From assembly GCA_902825875.1 (NCBI GenBank), contig CADECP010000002.1, forward strand, positions 1 to 64,000: 64,000 nt of DNA, written 5' to 3'. Under the pieces are notes generated by a model. It did not search any database. It was not told the origin of the DNA and worked only from the letters and a program-made list of their open reading frames with translations. The position numbers and the translations under genes are program-made. This document shows, piece by piece, positions 17,199 through 27,400 of the stretch; positions within the stretch are counted from its first letter, which is position 1; the number at the start of each line of letters is the position of its first letter. Source of the DNA: an uncultured Acidobacteriota bacterium. GTDB taxonomy: Bacteria > Acidobacteriota > Blastocatellia > RBC074.

Positions 17199-17591
17199 TT
17201 ATCGTTTCGAGAACTGGAACCGCTTGCGAGCGCCCTTCTGGCCGTACTTCTTACGCTCTTTGGCGCGCGGGTCACGAGTCAGTAACCCGGCTTTTTTGAG
17301 CTTCTTGCGAAGTTCGGCATTGAATTCGATCAACGCGCGGGCAATGCCATGACGCACTGCACCTGCCTGACCGGATGTTCCGCCGCCTGCAACATTCACC
17401 AACACGTCAAACTTGCTGAGAGTGTCAGTCAACTGCAACGGCTGGCGAATAATCATTCGCTGCGTTTCATTCTTGAAGTAAGTGTCAATCGAAGTGCGAT
17501 TGACTTTGAAGTTGCCGGTTCCCGGTCGCAGATAAACTCGCGCAGTTGCGCTTTTGCGACGACCGGTTCCGTAATACTGGATATCAGCCAC
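17199..17591 (-). CDS. rpsI: 30S ribosomal protein S9
   Basis: The 130-residue protein has the family pattern [40 protein letters not shown] and the basic C-terminus [29 protein letters not shown], with the terminal Lys-Arg that reaches the P-site tRNA. The start is a GTG at 17591 with AGGAG eleven bases upstream. It follows rplM, the universal order, with 87 bases between them. Confidence 0.98.
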   Translation of the reverse strand: MADIQYYGTGRRKSATARVYLRPGTGNFKVNRTSIDTYFKNETQRMIIRQPLQLTDTLSKFDVLVNVAGGGTSGQAGAVRHGIARALIEFNAELRKKLKKAGLLTRDPRAKERKKYGQKGARKRFQFSKR

Positions 17592-17678
17592 TGTTCAAAT
17601 CGCTCCTGAATTGTTGATCGCCTGCGACTTCGATTCCGTGAGATTGATTTGGAAGAGCAGGCAGGTTGGTGATTGACA

Positions 17679-18122
17679 TTACCTGGCTGACAGTGTGAGC
17701 GAAGCAGGCTTTTGCGCCCCATGCGGATGCTCAGCCCCGGCGTAAACCTTCAGCTTGCCGCCCATCGCGCGACCGAGTTTGGTTTTCGGCAACATGCCCT
17801 TGATTGCCAACTCGATCAGACGAACAGGCTTTTGAGCCAACATGTCTTTCGCCTTAACTTCTTTCAGACCACCCGGCCAGCCGGTGTGATGTCGGTAAAT
17901 TTTGTCTTCGGTTTTATTGCCCTTGAAAACGACTTTGGCGGCATTGATGACGATCACGTGATCGCCCATATCAAGGAAGGGAGTGTAAGTCGGTTTGTGT
18001 TTGCCCATCAGCAATCTGGCGACTTCGCTGGCCAGACGGCCAACAGTCATCCCGCTGGCGTCAATTACATGCCAGCTTCGATGTTGTTCCAATCCTTTGC
18101 CACTTGGAAAGTAGGTAGACAT
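17679..18122 (-). CDS. rplM: 50S ribosomal protein L13
   Basis: The 147-residue protein matches L13: [56 protein letters not shown]-like [13 protein letters not shown] and [26 protein letters not shown]. The ATG at 18122 is preceded by ACGGAG; an upstream extension of the frame has no family similarity. It is the first gene of the translation cluster, and the 183 bases upstream should hold the promoter and any leader. Confidence 0.97.
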   Translation of the reverse strand: MSTYFPSGKGLEQHRSWHVIDASGMTVGRLASEVARLLMGKHKPTYTPFLDMGDHVIVINAAKVVFKGNKTEDKIYRHHTGWPGGLKEVKAKDMLAQKPVRLIELAIKGMLPKTKLGRAMGGKLKVYAGAEHPHGAQKPASLTLSAR

Positions 18123-18305
18123 AGATATTCTCCGTGTTTCAGCGTGAAAAAAAAGCGAACGCGGAGAATACGTAATGGGATTAGGAGTGTCAAGGCAGTG
18201 ACGGCGGCGGCGGACTTCTATCCACGATTTTTTGCCCCAAGCCTCTTTTTTCACACACGATTTGGCTTTTTACTGGCTCGAATGAAGAAAACTTGTTCTG
18301 GAGTG

Positions 18306-19007
18306 TCAGGATAATTCAGATAGAAATTTTGCCAACCAGGCGGTGATGATGGCTTCATCGGTTTGGGCGTCGAACCGAGCCGCGTTGACCAACTCCGCGC
18401 CGATCAATTCCGTTCGCCCGCGCACCAACGCTTCCACGTAAGCCGCTGGAAATTCCGGATGCCCTTGAATTCCTAACATCGTTTCGCCCACCCGGAACAG
18501 GGCCACCGGGCAATGATCGCTTTCGCCCAGCACAACACTGTTTTCCGGCAGCCGCACGACTTGGTCACGGTGCGAATACTGAATTCCACAACTGGATTGT
18601 TCCGGCTGCATCCAGCTTTCCTGCTTCAGAACGTCCAGGCCGTGAACGCCAATGCCCCAACCTTGCTCGGCTTTTTCAACTTTGCCGCCCAGAGCTTCGG
18701 CCAGCACTTGATGCCCGAAACAAATGCCGACGAAGGGTTTGTCAGCATCGCGCAACCGCCGCACGAAACTTTTCAACTCCTGAATCCAATCGTCTGGGTC
18801 ATACGCCGAAAAGCGCGAACCTGTGCAGACGAATCCTTCGCAGGCATCCGTCGAAACCGGAAACTCGCCGTTGCGAACGTCGAAGTTCACCAATTCCAAT
18901 TGCGGAGCGTGACGGCGAAACAGGTCGGCGAACATTTCGCGGTAATCGCCGGCGATGGGCAGTAAGTCTTCTCTGACGTGATCGCATTCCAGCAAGCCTA
19001 TTTTCAT
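18306..19007 (-). CDS. Class I glutamine amidotransferase-like protein
   Basis: The 233-residue protein has the GATase-1 fold. The nucleophile elbow is GICFGHQ (Cys at about 99) and the downstream histidine and glutamate are in GIQGHPEFP, so the triad is complete. DWIQELKSFVRRL and GESDHCPVALFRVGETMLGIQ are typical of stand-alone GMP-synthase-like amidotransferases that hydrolyse glutamine or gamma-glutamyl compounds. The ATG lies 20 bases after the helicase stop codon with AAAGGA before it, so it is probably co-transcribed with the defence-like genes. Whether it belongs functionally to them is unknown. Confidence 0.85.
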   Translation of the reverse strand: MKIGLLECDHVREDLLPIAGDYREMFADLFRRHAPQLELVNFDVRNGEFPVSTDACEGFVCTGSRFSAYDPDDWIQELKSFVRRLRDADKPFVGICFGHQVLAEALGGKVEKAEQGWGIGVHGLDVLKQESWMQPEQSSCGIQYSHRDQVVRLPENSVVLGESDHCPVALFRVGETMLGIQGHPEFPAAYVEALVRGRTELIGAELVNAARFDAQTDEAIITAWLAKFLSELS

Positions 19008-19027
19008 GGAGATTGAAGATTCCTTTC

Positions 19028-22000
19028 TTATTTTCGTTTTGACAGTCGTTGTTGCGCGCGAGCTTGGCGCTCGGCTTTGTCGCGCGAGGTTTTAGTCGCA
19101 CCATTTTCTTCTTTCGGCAACGCGGCATTGTCGAACGACAATTGTGTTCCAGCCAGCAAACTCTTCAGCGCAGCCAATGTAGCGCGACGTTGCAACAAAG
19201 CTTTGCTCATCGCTTCCTGCGCGTCAAAGGTCAGCAGACAGTCCAAGCAAGCCGTTTCACAGCGAGCATCATGAGCGGGATTTAGGTAAAGGACATCCTG
19301 CGCTTGCTCCAACCACTCCAGCTTGAATTTCAACAATTCATGAACGTGGCCGGCGCCGCCGGGGACGTTGTCATAAAGCGCCGCGCCCCATTCGTTGGCT
19401 TGCGCGCCAACACCTGTCACCAGCACGCCCAATTCGCGCGTGTCCAGTTCGAGCAGCCGCGCACCGGCGATTTGCAGCGCATGGGCCAGCGTCCAGATGA
19501 TCGCTTCTTCTTTGGCCAATGCCGACAAACTGCCTTCAAAAGTCAGCAACAGAATATCCGTGGTTTCGCGTGCCGCCAGCGTTCGGTTGCGCAGCACGGG
19601 CGTTCCTTCATTGGGCTGCCAGCAGACGTAATGCTCTTTGGCGGCGGTCAACGGCGCGTGCGTGGCAAAGCCCGAAGGCAGATTTTGCCGTCCTTCGCCT
19701 GTCTTAACCTCCGCATCGGCGTAACCGCACTTCAGACAAATGGCAAAGCCGCGTCCACGCGCCACCATCCTGATCGTGTCATTGTCGTCCTCTTCCCAAA
19801 TCGCGCCGCTGTTGTAAACCAGCAATTCGCCTGCTTCGCGGTAACGCGCGGTGAGGCCGCTCACGTCAGCAAAATCGGTATGGGTTTCCACTTCGTTCGC
19901 TTGATTGCCGAAACAAATTGTCGCGCGTTCAACGCTGCCGACGCGCTCCACGTCAGTGCTGCGACGCGGCGGATCCCAGGCCGCGCTGCTGAATCCATGT
20001 TTGGGCAACAACATTGGCTGCTCGTTTTGTCTGGCCGCGCTACCGCAAATCGGGCAGGCTCCCAACGGACGCGAGATTTCATAATAAAAATGTTTGTTCG
20101 CGCATTCGGTGAAGTGCCCGGTCAATCCGATGTAATTGTCCAGCGCCAATCCCGTCCAATGTTTGCGCAGCCCGCGCGAGGTAACCAATTTTCCGCCCGC
20201 AAGCAATTGCGATCCCGGCACGTATTCGCGCAGCGCCATCAAGCCCGGACGTTCCAGTCGAAATTGATCTTCTTCGCGAATCTGTGGGCGCTCGCCGTCG
20301 CGGCTGCCTTCGTCCGGGCGGATCACTTGTAGCTTTTGCAAGCCGATGGGAAAACCGTAACGCGGCAGAAACTGCCTGTCGGCCAGGGCTTCGATCACCG
20401 TCGTTTCGTAAAGCGCGGACAATTGATAACGAATCGCATTGGCCTGTCGCTGTGAAACGGCGTCGCGCCAGGTTTGCAACAGTTCGTCATAATCCGCGCG
20501 CCAATCGCGCACGGCGTCTTGAAACTGTTCGATCATCGAATCAATCCACGCGCGCCAATCGCCAATCTCAGCCAGTGGCGTGTGGCGAAGCAGCATTTCC
20601 AATATTGGGCGGTACCGTCGTTCCCCAACATTGCGCACCCAACTCAGGAAATCCAAAAAGTGCGGTTCCAACCCAGGCTCCTGTCGGTTTGGATTGCACC
20701 AGCTTGTTTGCGTCGCCGGTAGCCGGTCAGGCGCAGGCGAGCGCAATTCCGGTTTGTCATCGCCGGGCAGCCACTTCGACGGGCGCGCCACGCCGCTGAA
20801 CGCGCCCATGCTGCCGAAGGCGCGCATCGCGCCGACCTGTGCGCCGGGCGGATAAACGTCCCGAAAAAATTCGCCGAGCAGAAAAGCGTGGCAATGTCGC
20901 CGCGCGATGCGTTGCCGGTCGAGCAGTACGCGCGGGCTGCGCAATTCGCGCCCCAGGTAATCGCCGAATTGAAAGAACACCGCGCGATCAAACGGGCGTG
21001 GGCGCGCATAAGTCAAAACCACAGACGAACCGTCCGCGCGGCGTCCGGCGCGCCCGGCGCGTTGCAGGTAATTGGCTTTGCCCGGCGGCACGTTGCCCAT
21101 CAGCACGGCATTCAATCCACCGATGTCTATGCCGAGTTCGAGCGTCGTGGTTGCACTGAGGATATTGCGCGCGCCGAGTTTGAACAGTTCCTGCAACTGC
21201 CGGTTCTGTTTGGCGCTGAGTTGCGCGCTGTGTTCTTCCGCCCACAGCGCGATTTCAAAAATCGGCGAGCCTTTCAACTCCGTCCGCAACCGCCCGTAGC
21301 GTGAATCTTTGTCGAGTTGATCCGAGGTCATCGGCTGCAAATCATCGCAGCCTCGCTCCGGCGCACAACCCAGCACAGAGCGCGGCCAGATGTGGCGCGT
21401 TTTGGCGGATTGAAACCATTGTTCCGGGCGACGCAAACCGAGCGCGGGAAACTTCAACCGCAACGCCAACGCAGGGCCACCGTCAGTGTGCCGCGTGTCT
21501 GTTTCGAGCCAGGGCAGGTTGTCCGCGTGCCGGCACAGCGCGCGAAACGCCGTTTGCAATGCCTGCCGCGAAAAATCGTCAAGCAACGTTTCGTTCAGTC
21601 CGCAATTTTTCAGCACTTGCGCCGCAAACCAGCGCCGCCGCTGATCGCGCTCCAATCCGACAAAACGAATCACCCAATTGCGGCGCGCCTGCTCTTCGGC
21701 GGCCCAGCGACCGACAAAAACGCGGTTGAACATCCAGGCGCGATCTTCTTCCGGCGACCCCAAAGTGATGGCCCCGTCAGATCGCAGCGAATCGCACAGC
21801 GCGGCCAAAAAATCCTGCCAGCAGGCGGCGAAACGCGCGCGCGCTTCGCCGTCAGGCAGAGTTCCGAGAAACTGATTCGGCGTTTCGATTTGTTCCAAAC
21901 CGGGATAGGTGACTTCCAGCAAACCCAGCGTTTCGACCGAAATAGCGCGCCGCAACGGGCTGGCCAGTTCCCGCCCGATCAGCGAACGAAGCCGCGTTTT

Positions 22001-24415
22001 GACGGCGGCGAAATTTTGTTCGCGGATTTGCTCCGCGCGTTGCGACCAGTCTTTGGCTTCGTGCAAGCTGATCGCGTCAGGGTCAACCACTTCGCTCAAG
22101 ATTGCTTGATGCGCCAACGCCGCCTCCCATTCTTCCAGCGAACCGCCTGCCTGATGCTCGCGCAGTTCCCGGCGCGACTCTTCAAGCTTCTTTTCCCAAC
22201 GCCGTCGCTGCTCCGGCTGCGCGTCAGCCTGTCCCAGTTTCTGTTCGTAATCGGCGATGTCCAGTTCGATGTCGGCGATGGTGGCTGCGCTCGAAGGCGA
22301 GCTTTGCCGCGCGCAACGCGCCAGCGCCGCGCGCACCAACTGAGTTTCGTGTTGCAATGTCAAACGCGGACCGAGTCGCGCGGCTTCCTGCCGGCTGTCG
22401 CTGAATGCCAGCAAACGGCGTCCGCGCGCGGGCAGCCATTGCCTGTGCGCGGCGGGAAATTCAGGCATTTCGGTCAGCGCCGTTTCCGCCAGAATCGCCA
22501 GCGTCAACGGCGTTGAAGCGACAAACGGACGCCAGGCCTCGTCTCCTTTGGCTTCGCAACAGGGGCAGTTGGTAATCTGGTACAGCGTCAGGCCGGATGC
22601 CGCGTGCCGGCCGGTTTGTACATCCAGAATTTGCCTGTCGGTTTCACGCGCGATGCGCCAATCGAAGAACCGCTTTTTGCCGTAACGGTCGTCGGCCACG
22701 GGTAACAGGCACAGGCTCGCGTCTTGCGCCGCCAACGCCACTTCGCCGCAATTGGCGCAGCGATAGAGCGAAAGCGTCGCGCTCCGGCAGTGCGAACAAT
22801 GATCGCTGAAACCGGCCAGCGCCGCGCCCAATCCCGGCAGTTTCAACTCTTCGCCGCCGGTGCAATTCGCGTTCAGGCAAACCACCAATCCATCCGTTGG
22901 CCGCGCCAGCAAATGCAAACGATGCGGCAGCAGCGGGTAATCGCCAATGCTTTGCCTCGCCGCCGCGCCCAATTGCAAGAGCGTAATCGTGGCGCGTAAC
23001 GCCTCTTCGCTTTGTTCGCGCCACAGCGCCGCCGCCAGTTCGCGCAAAGGCAGCCGTTTCTTTTCCCACAAAATTTCCGACGCCTGATGCACAAGCCGCG
23101 CGTGCGCCAGCGAGTTTCGCAGCAACAACGCAGGCTGATCGTTGGCTTGTTGCCGCGCCTTTTCAACCGCGACCGCATCAACCAATTGCGGCAATCGCCG
23201 CGCAAGGTGCGCGCAGGCTTCGGCACCGGTCGCCAATTGCGGTTTGCCCTTGTCGTCCATCGTCAACGTCGGGGCCGTCAGCCAGGCTTCGCGCGCCGCC
23301 ACGGCGCATTCTGGCGTTTGCGCCGGATCGGCGACTTCCGCCAACTCTATGCGCCGCTGCCGTCCGCGAATGACTTCAACCAACTCCGGCGGCTTGCTGA
23401 AGAGCGTGGCGGCGAACTGGCGCAACTCTTTGTCGCCGTCAGCGCCTTCGCGGCCAATCGTGGCGGACGTGGCAATGTGCAACAGTTGTTCGGCGCGCAC
23501 GTCGCAGCGTTCGGTCAACCGCCGCAACAGCAGAGTGATTTCCGCCGCCAGCGTGCCGGTGTAAAGGTGCGCTTCGTCCAACACCAGCGTGCGCAGAGCA
23601 TCGCCGAAAAAGATGGCGTCCTGCGGGCGGCAAAGCATGTATTCAAGCATCGAGTAATTGGTGATCAGAATATCCGGCACACGCCCGAACGCCGGATCGT
23701 TCGGCGACAAGCTTCGTCCGTGGCGGTCCTCAAGCCCGCGCGCTTCCTTGCGCGTGCGTTTGCGGCAAGGCTCCCATTTGGGAATGTCTTGATCGTCGGC
23801 GCGGCGGCGGTCTTCGGGCGTTTCGCTGGTGAAGTGAAACAGCGTCACCTCGCTTTGACCTTGCAACCATTGGTAAAGCCGATCCACTTGATCGTTTACC
23901 AGCGCGTTCATCGGATACAGGATGATGCATTTGACGCCCGCTCCTGCGCCGCGATTGGCGAATAGGTCATTGAGCGCCGGCAACAGAAAGCTTTCCGTTT
24001 TGCCGGCGCCCGTGCCTGCCGTGACGACCAACGCCGGACGCGATTGATCGGCCTGACGGCGTTGCGCCTGCTGAATCGCCTTGAACTGGTGCGCGTAAAG
24101 CTGCCGATGTCGGGGAACGGCATCATCGTGACCCAGGTAATTTGCCAGCGTCGCATCAAACAACCCCTGCCGCACAAGCGAATCCAGCGTTTCGGTCGAA
24201 GCTTCCGCCGGAAACGCGCCTTCCACCCACAACTCGCTGACCAAGCCTCCGGTTTCCGCCGGCCCTGCCCACAGGCGGCGACAAAGCTCCGTCAGTTTCG
24301 GTTCGCGCACGAAGTTGCGATCCAGCGAAAACTCCACCAGACGGCTGCGCAGGTTGTTGGCGAAAGTAAAAGCGTCGAGTTGGGCAAGACTTCTTTGTTC
24401 ATTGTGCTGAGTCAT
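19028..24415 (-). CDS. Large DEAD/DEAH helicase with C-terminal DUF1998-type cysteine cluster (DruE-like)
   Basis: The 1795-residue superfamily 2 helicase has motif I TAGTGAGKTES (132-142), Ia LYPMNALVNDQ, ITNYSMLEYML, motif II DEAH (280-283), motif III SATIG (317-321) and a second RecA domain with ARNILSATTTLELGIDIG and motif VI QRAGRAGRR (near 1120). Cysteine clusters CSHCRSATLSLYRCANCGE, NCPCCEAKG, CPICGSAA and the near-terminal CETACLDCLL look like zinc sites; the last is the DUF1998/MZB type. Size, order and C-terminus fit DruE, the shared gene of Druantia anti-phage systems. The upstream 1214-residue gene ends 15 bases before it. It could also be a DrmA- or DpdJ-like helicase, but their partner genes are absent. 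Helicase call firm; Druantia call inferred. Confidence 0.9.
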   Translation of the reverse strand: MTQHNEQRSLAQLDAFTFANNLRSRLVEFSLDRNFVREPKLTELCRRLWAGPAETGGLVSELWVEGAFPAEASTETLDSLVRQGLFDATLANYLGHDDAVPRHRQLYAHQFKAIQQAQRRQADQSRPALVVTAGTGAGKTESFLLPALNDLFANRGAGAGVKCIILYPMNALVNDQVDRLYQWLQGQSEVTLFHFTSETPEDRRRADDQDIPKWEPCRKRTRKEARGLEDRHGRSLSPNDPAFGRVPDILITNYSMLEYMLCRPQDAIFFGDALRTLVLDEAHLYTGTLAAEITLLLRRLTERCDVRAEQLLHIATSATIGREGADGDKELRQFAATLFSKPPELVEVIRGRQRRIELAEVADPAQTPECAVAAREAWLTAPTLTMDDKGKPQLATGAEACAHLARRLPQLVDAVAVEKARQQANDQPALLLRNSLAHARLVHQASEILWEKKRLPLRELAAALWREQSEEALRATITLLQLGAAARQSIGDYPLLPHRLHLLARPTDGLVVCLNANCTGGEELKLPGLGAALAGFSDHCSHCRSATLSLYRCANCGEVALAAQDASLCLLPVADDRYGKKRFFDWRIARETDRQILDVQTGRHAASGLTLYQITNCPCCEAKGDEAWRPFVASTPLTLAILAETALTEMPEFPAAHRQWLPARGRRLLAFSDSRQEAARLGPRLTLQHETQLVRAALARCARQSSPSSAATIADIELDIADYEQKLGQADAQPEQRRRWEKKLEESRRELREHQAGGSLEEWEAALAHQAILSEVVDPDAISLHEAKDWSQRAEQIREQNFAAVKTRLRSLIGRELASPLRRAISVETLGLLEVTYPGLEQIETPNQFLGTLPDGEARARFAACWQDFLAALCDSLRSDGAITLGSPEEDRAWMFNRVFVGRWAAEEQARRNWVIRFVGLERDQRRRWFAAQVLKNCGLNETLLDDFSRQALQTAFRALCRHADNLPWLETDTRHTDGGPALALRLKFPALGLRRPEQWFQSAKTRHIWPRSVLGCAPERGCDDLQPMTSDQLDKDSRYGRLRTELKGSPIFEIALWAEEHSAQLSAKQNRQLQELFKLGARNILSATTTLELGIDIGGLNAVLMGNVPPGKANYLQRAGRAGRRADGSSVVLTYARPRPFDRAVFFQFGDYLGRELRSPRVLLDRQRIARRHCHAFLLGEFFRDVYPPGAQVGAMRAFGSMGAFSGVARPSKWLPGDDKPELRSPAPDRLPATQTSWCNPNRQEPGLEPHFLDFLSWVRNVGERRYRPILEMLLRHTPLAEIGDWRAWIDSMIEQFQDAVRDWRADYDELLQTWRDAVSQRQANAIRYQLSALYETTVIEALADRQFLPRYGFPIGLQKLQVIRPDEGSRDGERPQIREEDQFRLERPGLMALREYVPGSQLLAGGKLVTSRGLRKHWTGLALDNYIGLTGHFTECANKHFYYEISRPLGACPICGSAARQNEQPMLLPKHGFSSAAWDPPRRSTDVERVGSVERATICFGNQANEVETHTDFADVSGLTARYREAGELLVYNSGAIWEEDDNDTIRMVARGRGFAICLKCGYADAEVKTGEGRQNLPSGFATHAPLTAAKEHYVCWQPNEGTPVLRNRTLAARETTDILLLTFEGSLSALAKEEAIIWTLAHALQIAGARLLELDTRELGVLVTGVGAQANEWGAALYDNVPGGAGHVHELLKFKLEWLEQAQDVLYLNPAHDARCETACLDCLLTFDAQEAMSKALLQRRATLAALKSLLAGTQLSFDNAALPKEENGATKTSRDKAERQARAQQRLSKRK

Positions 24416-24430
24416 TGTTTGGCTCCGGGA

Positions 24431-27400
24431 TTAAAGGTTTTCGAGAAGATGCAACGTCAACAGCCGCCGCAGCGAAGTGTGACGCACGGCCAGCGCCAGG
24501 TTGTTTTCGTGGACGAGTTCCAGATTGGGTTGCGTCAGGGTGGTTGCTGCTCGCGCCAAAATGCCCTGGGTGATAAAGGGTTGAGCAAGGTTCAAATCGG
24601 CAGCGGCAGCGGCGAGCAAGGATTGTTTGGCGTGTGTGATGTTCCGTCCGCCTGCGAAATGTTGGCGCAACTGTTCCAGCAGAGTGCGACGTTGTGGATG
24701 CCGCCAAACCCGCAGCGCTTTGGCCAACAGCAACGGATCAACACTGACCAGTCGCTTGGCCGCGTCAATCAAGTAATCCGACAACTCTTCGTCGCTGTCT
24801 GTCTTGGTCAGCGCGAGCAACGTATGGCGCGCGGATTCAGGGTCCGGCTGCCATTCGCGCAGCAGCGTTCGCAGCGCGGCCAGCCAGGCTTCATCGCGCG
24901 GCGGCGTTTCCAGGCCGTTCGGCAAAGCTTCATCAAGCAACCACGCGCGCAGGAAGGCGACGGCGTGTTGATGAAGCAGCGGACGCACAACAGCCAACGC
25001 GCCTTGCTCAAGCAGCGGCAGATGAAACCAGCGAATCAACGCCGCTGTTTGTCCGGCATTTTGAGCGGTCAATTCGGGCAATGCCTGCGCCCAGCGTCGC
25101 TCAGGCCACCAAGCTCCCTGCCGCGCGCCCGCAAACGCCACGGCGACGGCCAGCGGTTCGGTGCAATCGTCCGGCAAATCGCACACCCACCACCAGGCGT
25201 CTTCGGCGGTGTCGCTGGTTTTGGGCGTCAGCCGAATCAGCCTGCCGCCGGCATCCCACCAAAACACTCCATATTGGTTATCCGGCTCGATTCGCCGATG
25301 AAGCCGCAAACGAATCAATCGCGCCGTTCCGTTCGGCAGCGATTCGCAAATCGCATCCTCGATCACGCCGGTGTTCACCACGCTTCCGGCCACCCACAGC
25401 GAGCGGCTGGCGGCGGAAAAGTTAAACATCTGCCGAACGTGCAACGGCGCGCCCCAGCCGTGCAATTCGCCCAGCGCACCGATGCGGCGCGGTGTGCGAT
25501 GCGATACGCCGTCTCCCTCGAACAGGAAAAGCTGATTGAGATTCAAGGCTTGCGTTCCCCAATTGGCGGGAACGACGAGTTTGAACAAGTCGCGTTTGGC
25601 CTGTTCCACGGTGAACCGGCTATGTTTGTGCAGCGATTGCCAACCTTCCGCCGTCAGATGAGCCGCGCCGACCACCTTCAGTTTCACGGGGCGCTGGATT
25701 GAACATCGCTGCCCGTTTTTTTGCAGGCCGAGCCGGATGTCCAACTTGCTTGCGTCCGATTCAGGCGTGACGACGAGCGGGCCGGCAATGGTCGTGGCTC
25801 CGCTGTCCGGTGTGATTTCAAGCGCACGTCCTCGGCAACGCGCATAACGCACGGTCACTTCAGGCGGGTGAATGATCTTGATCCGAAACTCTTTGCCCCA
25901 GACGATGGCGCGGTCTTCCGACGGAAAAACGCCGATCTGATTGATCCAAACCGGCAGCTTGGCTGTTTGTTGCAGATTCGGAGTCCAAAGCAACTCGCCA
26001 TTGAGCAGCGCGCGAATGTGCGTCGGCCAATTGCCGGCGGGCAAACGGTACAACCTCGCTTGTTGCGAATCGGCCAATTGCCATTCGTTCGGTTGCGGTT
26101 CGACGGTCAGATCGGCGGTGGTCAGCAGCGCATAGTTTGCATTGGCGCTCAGATTCGCCGTGTAAGCGTCGGGCAAACGTTCGCCCGAAGGCATTCGATA
26201 CAGCGCAACGTCTTCATCCGGCGGCCAGCATTCCAGATCGCAACTCGCCACGGTTTCGCCTTCTGGATTGACCAGACTGGCTGTGATTGTCGGCTGATCG
26301 AATGGAAAAACGACGGTTTGCGATTGCACTGGGGTATAACTGCCGTTCGCCTGTTGCAGCAACCGCTCCGCCAGTCGTCCGCCGATCCACACGTCATAGA
26401 AAGCTTCCTGCACGTTCAAGGCGGATAAATGCGCCGCAATCCGACAAGTGAAATGCGGCGCGCCGCCATCGTGCCAACGCAACATAGGCTGCGTGATGAA
26501 CGTATCGGGCGGCGGCGTATCCTCGCTCAGCACGACAGCGGATGCCGTTGCCAGCGTTATTGCGTCTTCAATCCATTCGGGCAACAGCCAGGGGCTATTT
26601 TCCAGTTTTGGTCGTGCCTGCTCCGGCGACAGCGATTTGAATCGGAGCGTTTGCAAGTCCTGCCACAATTGCCGAAAACTTTTGCTGCCTTGTCGCAGCG
26701 CCTCGACGGTTTGCGGCGCTTGTTCGTCCAACCAGTCCGGCAGGCGTTGTCGAAAGCCGCGATGCGTGAAGCCGAATTGCAGAAAGACCGTGTTGACCCA
26801 ACGTTGCGTGCCGGGTTGATCCAAAGTGTGGCGCAAAGAAAAACGGTTGACGGCGGCTCGCAGCAAGTCTCGCAGCAGTCCCGATGGCTGACCTTGCGTG
26901 AACAGCAGGTTTTGCGTTTCGGCTTCGCTTGAGACGGTCGGTTCAAAATGCCCCGTGGCGACGCAGGGCCACAATTCGCCCTCGACGGTTTTGCGCCGCG
27001 CCGTTTCGCTCAGCCAAAACAGCAACAGCAGCCCAAGCGCCTCGTTCCATTTGACCCTGCCCGCCGTGGTGTCGAAGCTCGCGTCGTTCGTCGCGCATTC
27101 GTGGAGTGTTGCGGCATCCAGCCGTTTCAGCCAAACGCGCAACCAGATGAAGTCGTAATCGCTCGGTTGCAATTCGGCCAACGACCACGGTTCACGTCCG
27201 ATTTGTCGCGTATCCGCGCTTGCATTGACGGCGCGAATGGCGGCGCTCATTGCGGGAAGCAGAGGCCGGGTTTCATCCAAATCAACGGCGGCGAAGATGT
27301 CCTGACTCGCTTGATGAGGAGTGTTGGCGGTGATTGGCGTAACAACCGGCATTGCCGGTTGCGCGGCGCGCAGGGCGTAGAGCATTGGTTCTATCCATTG

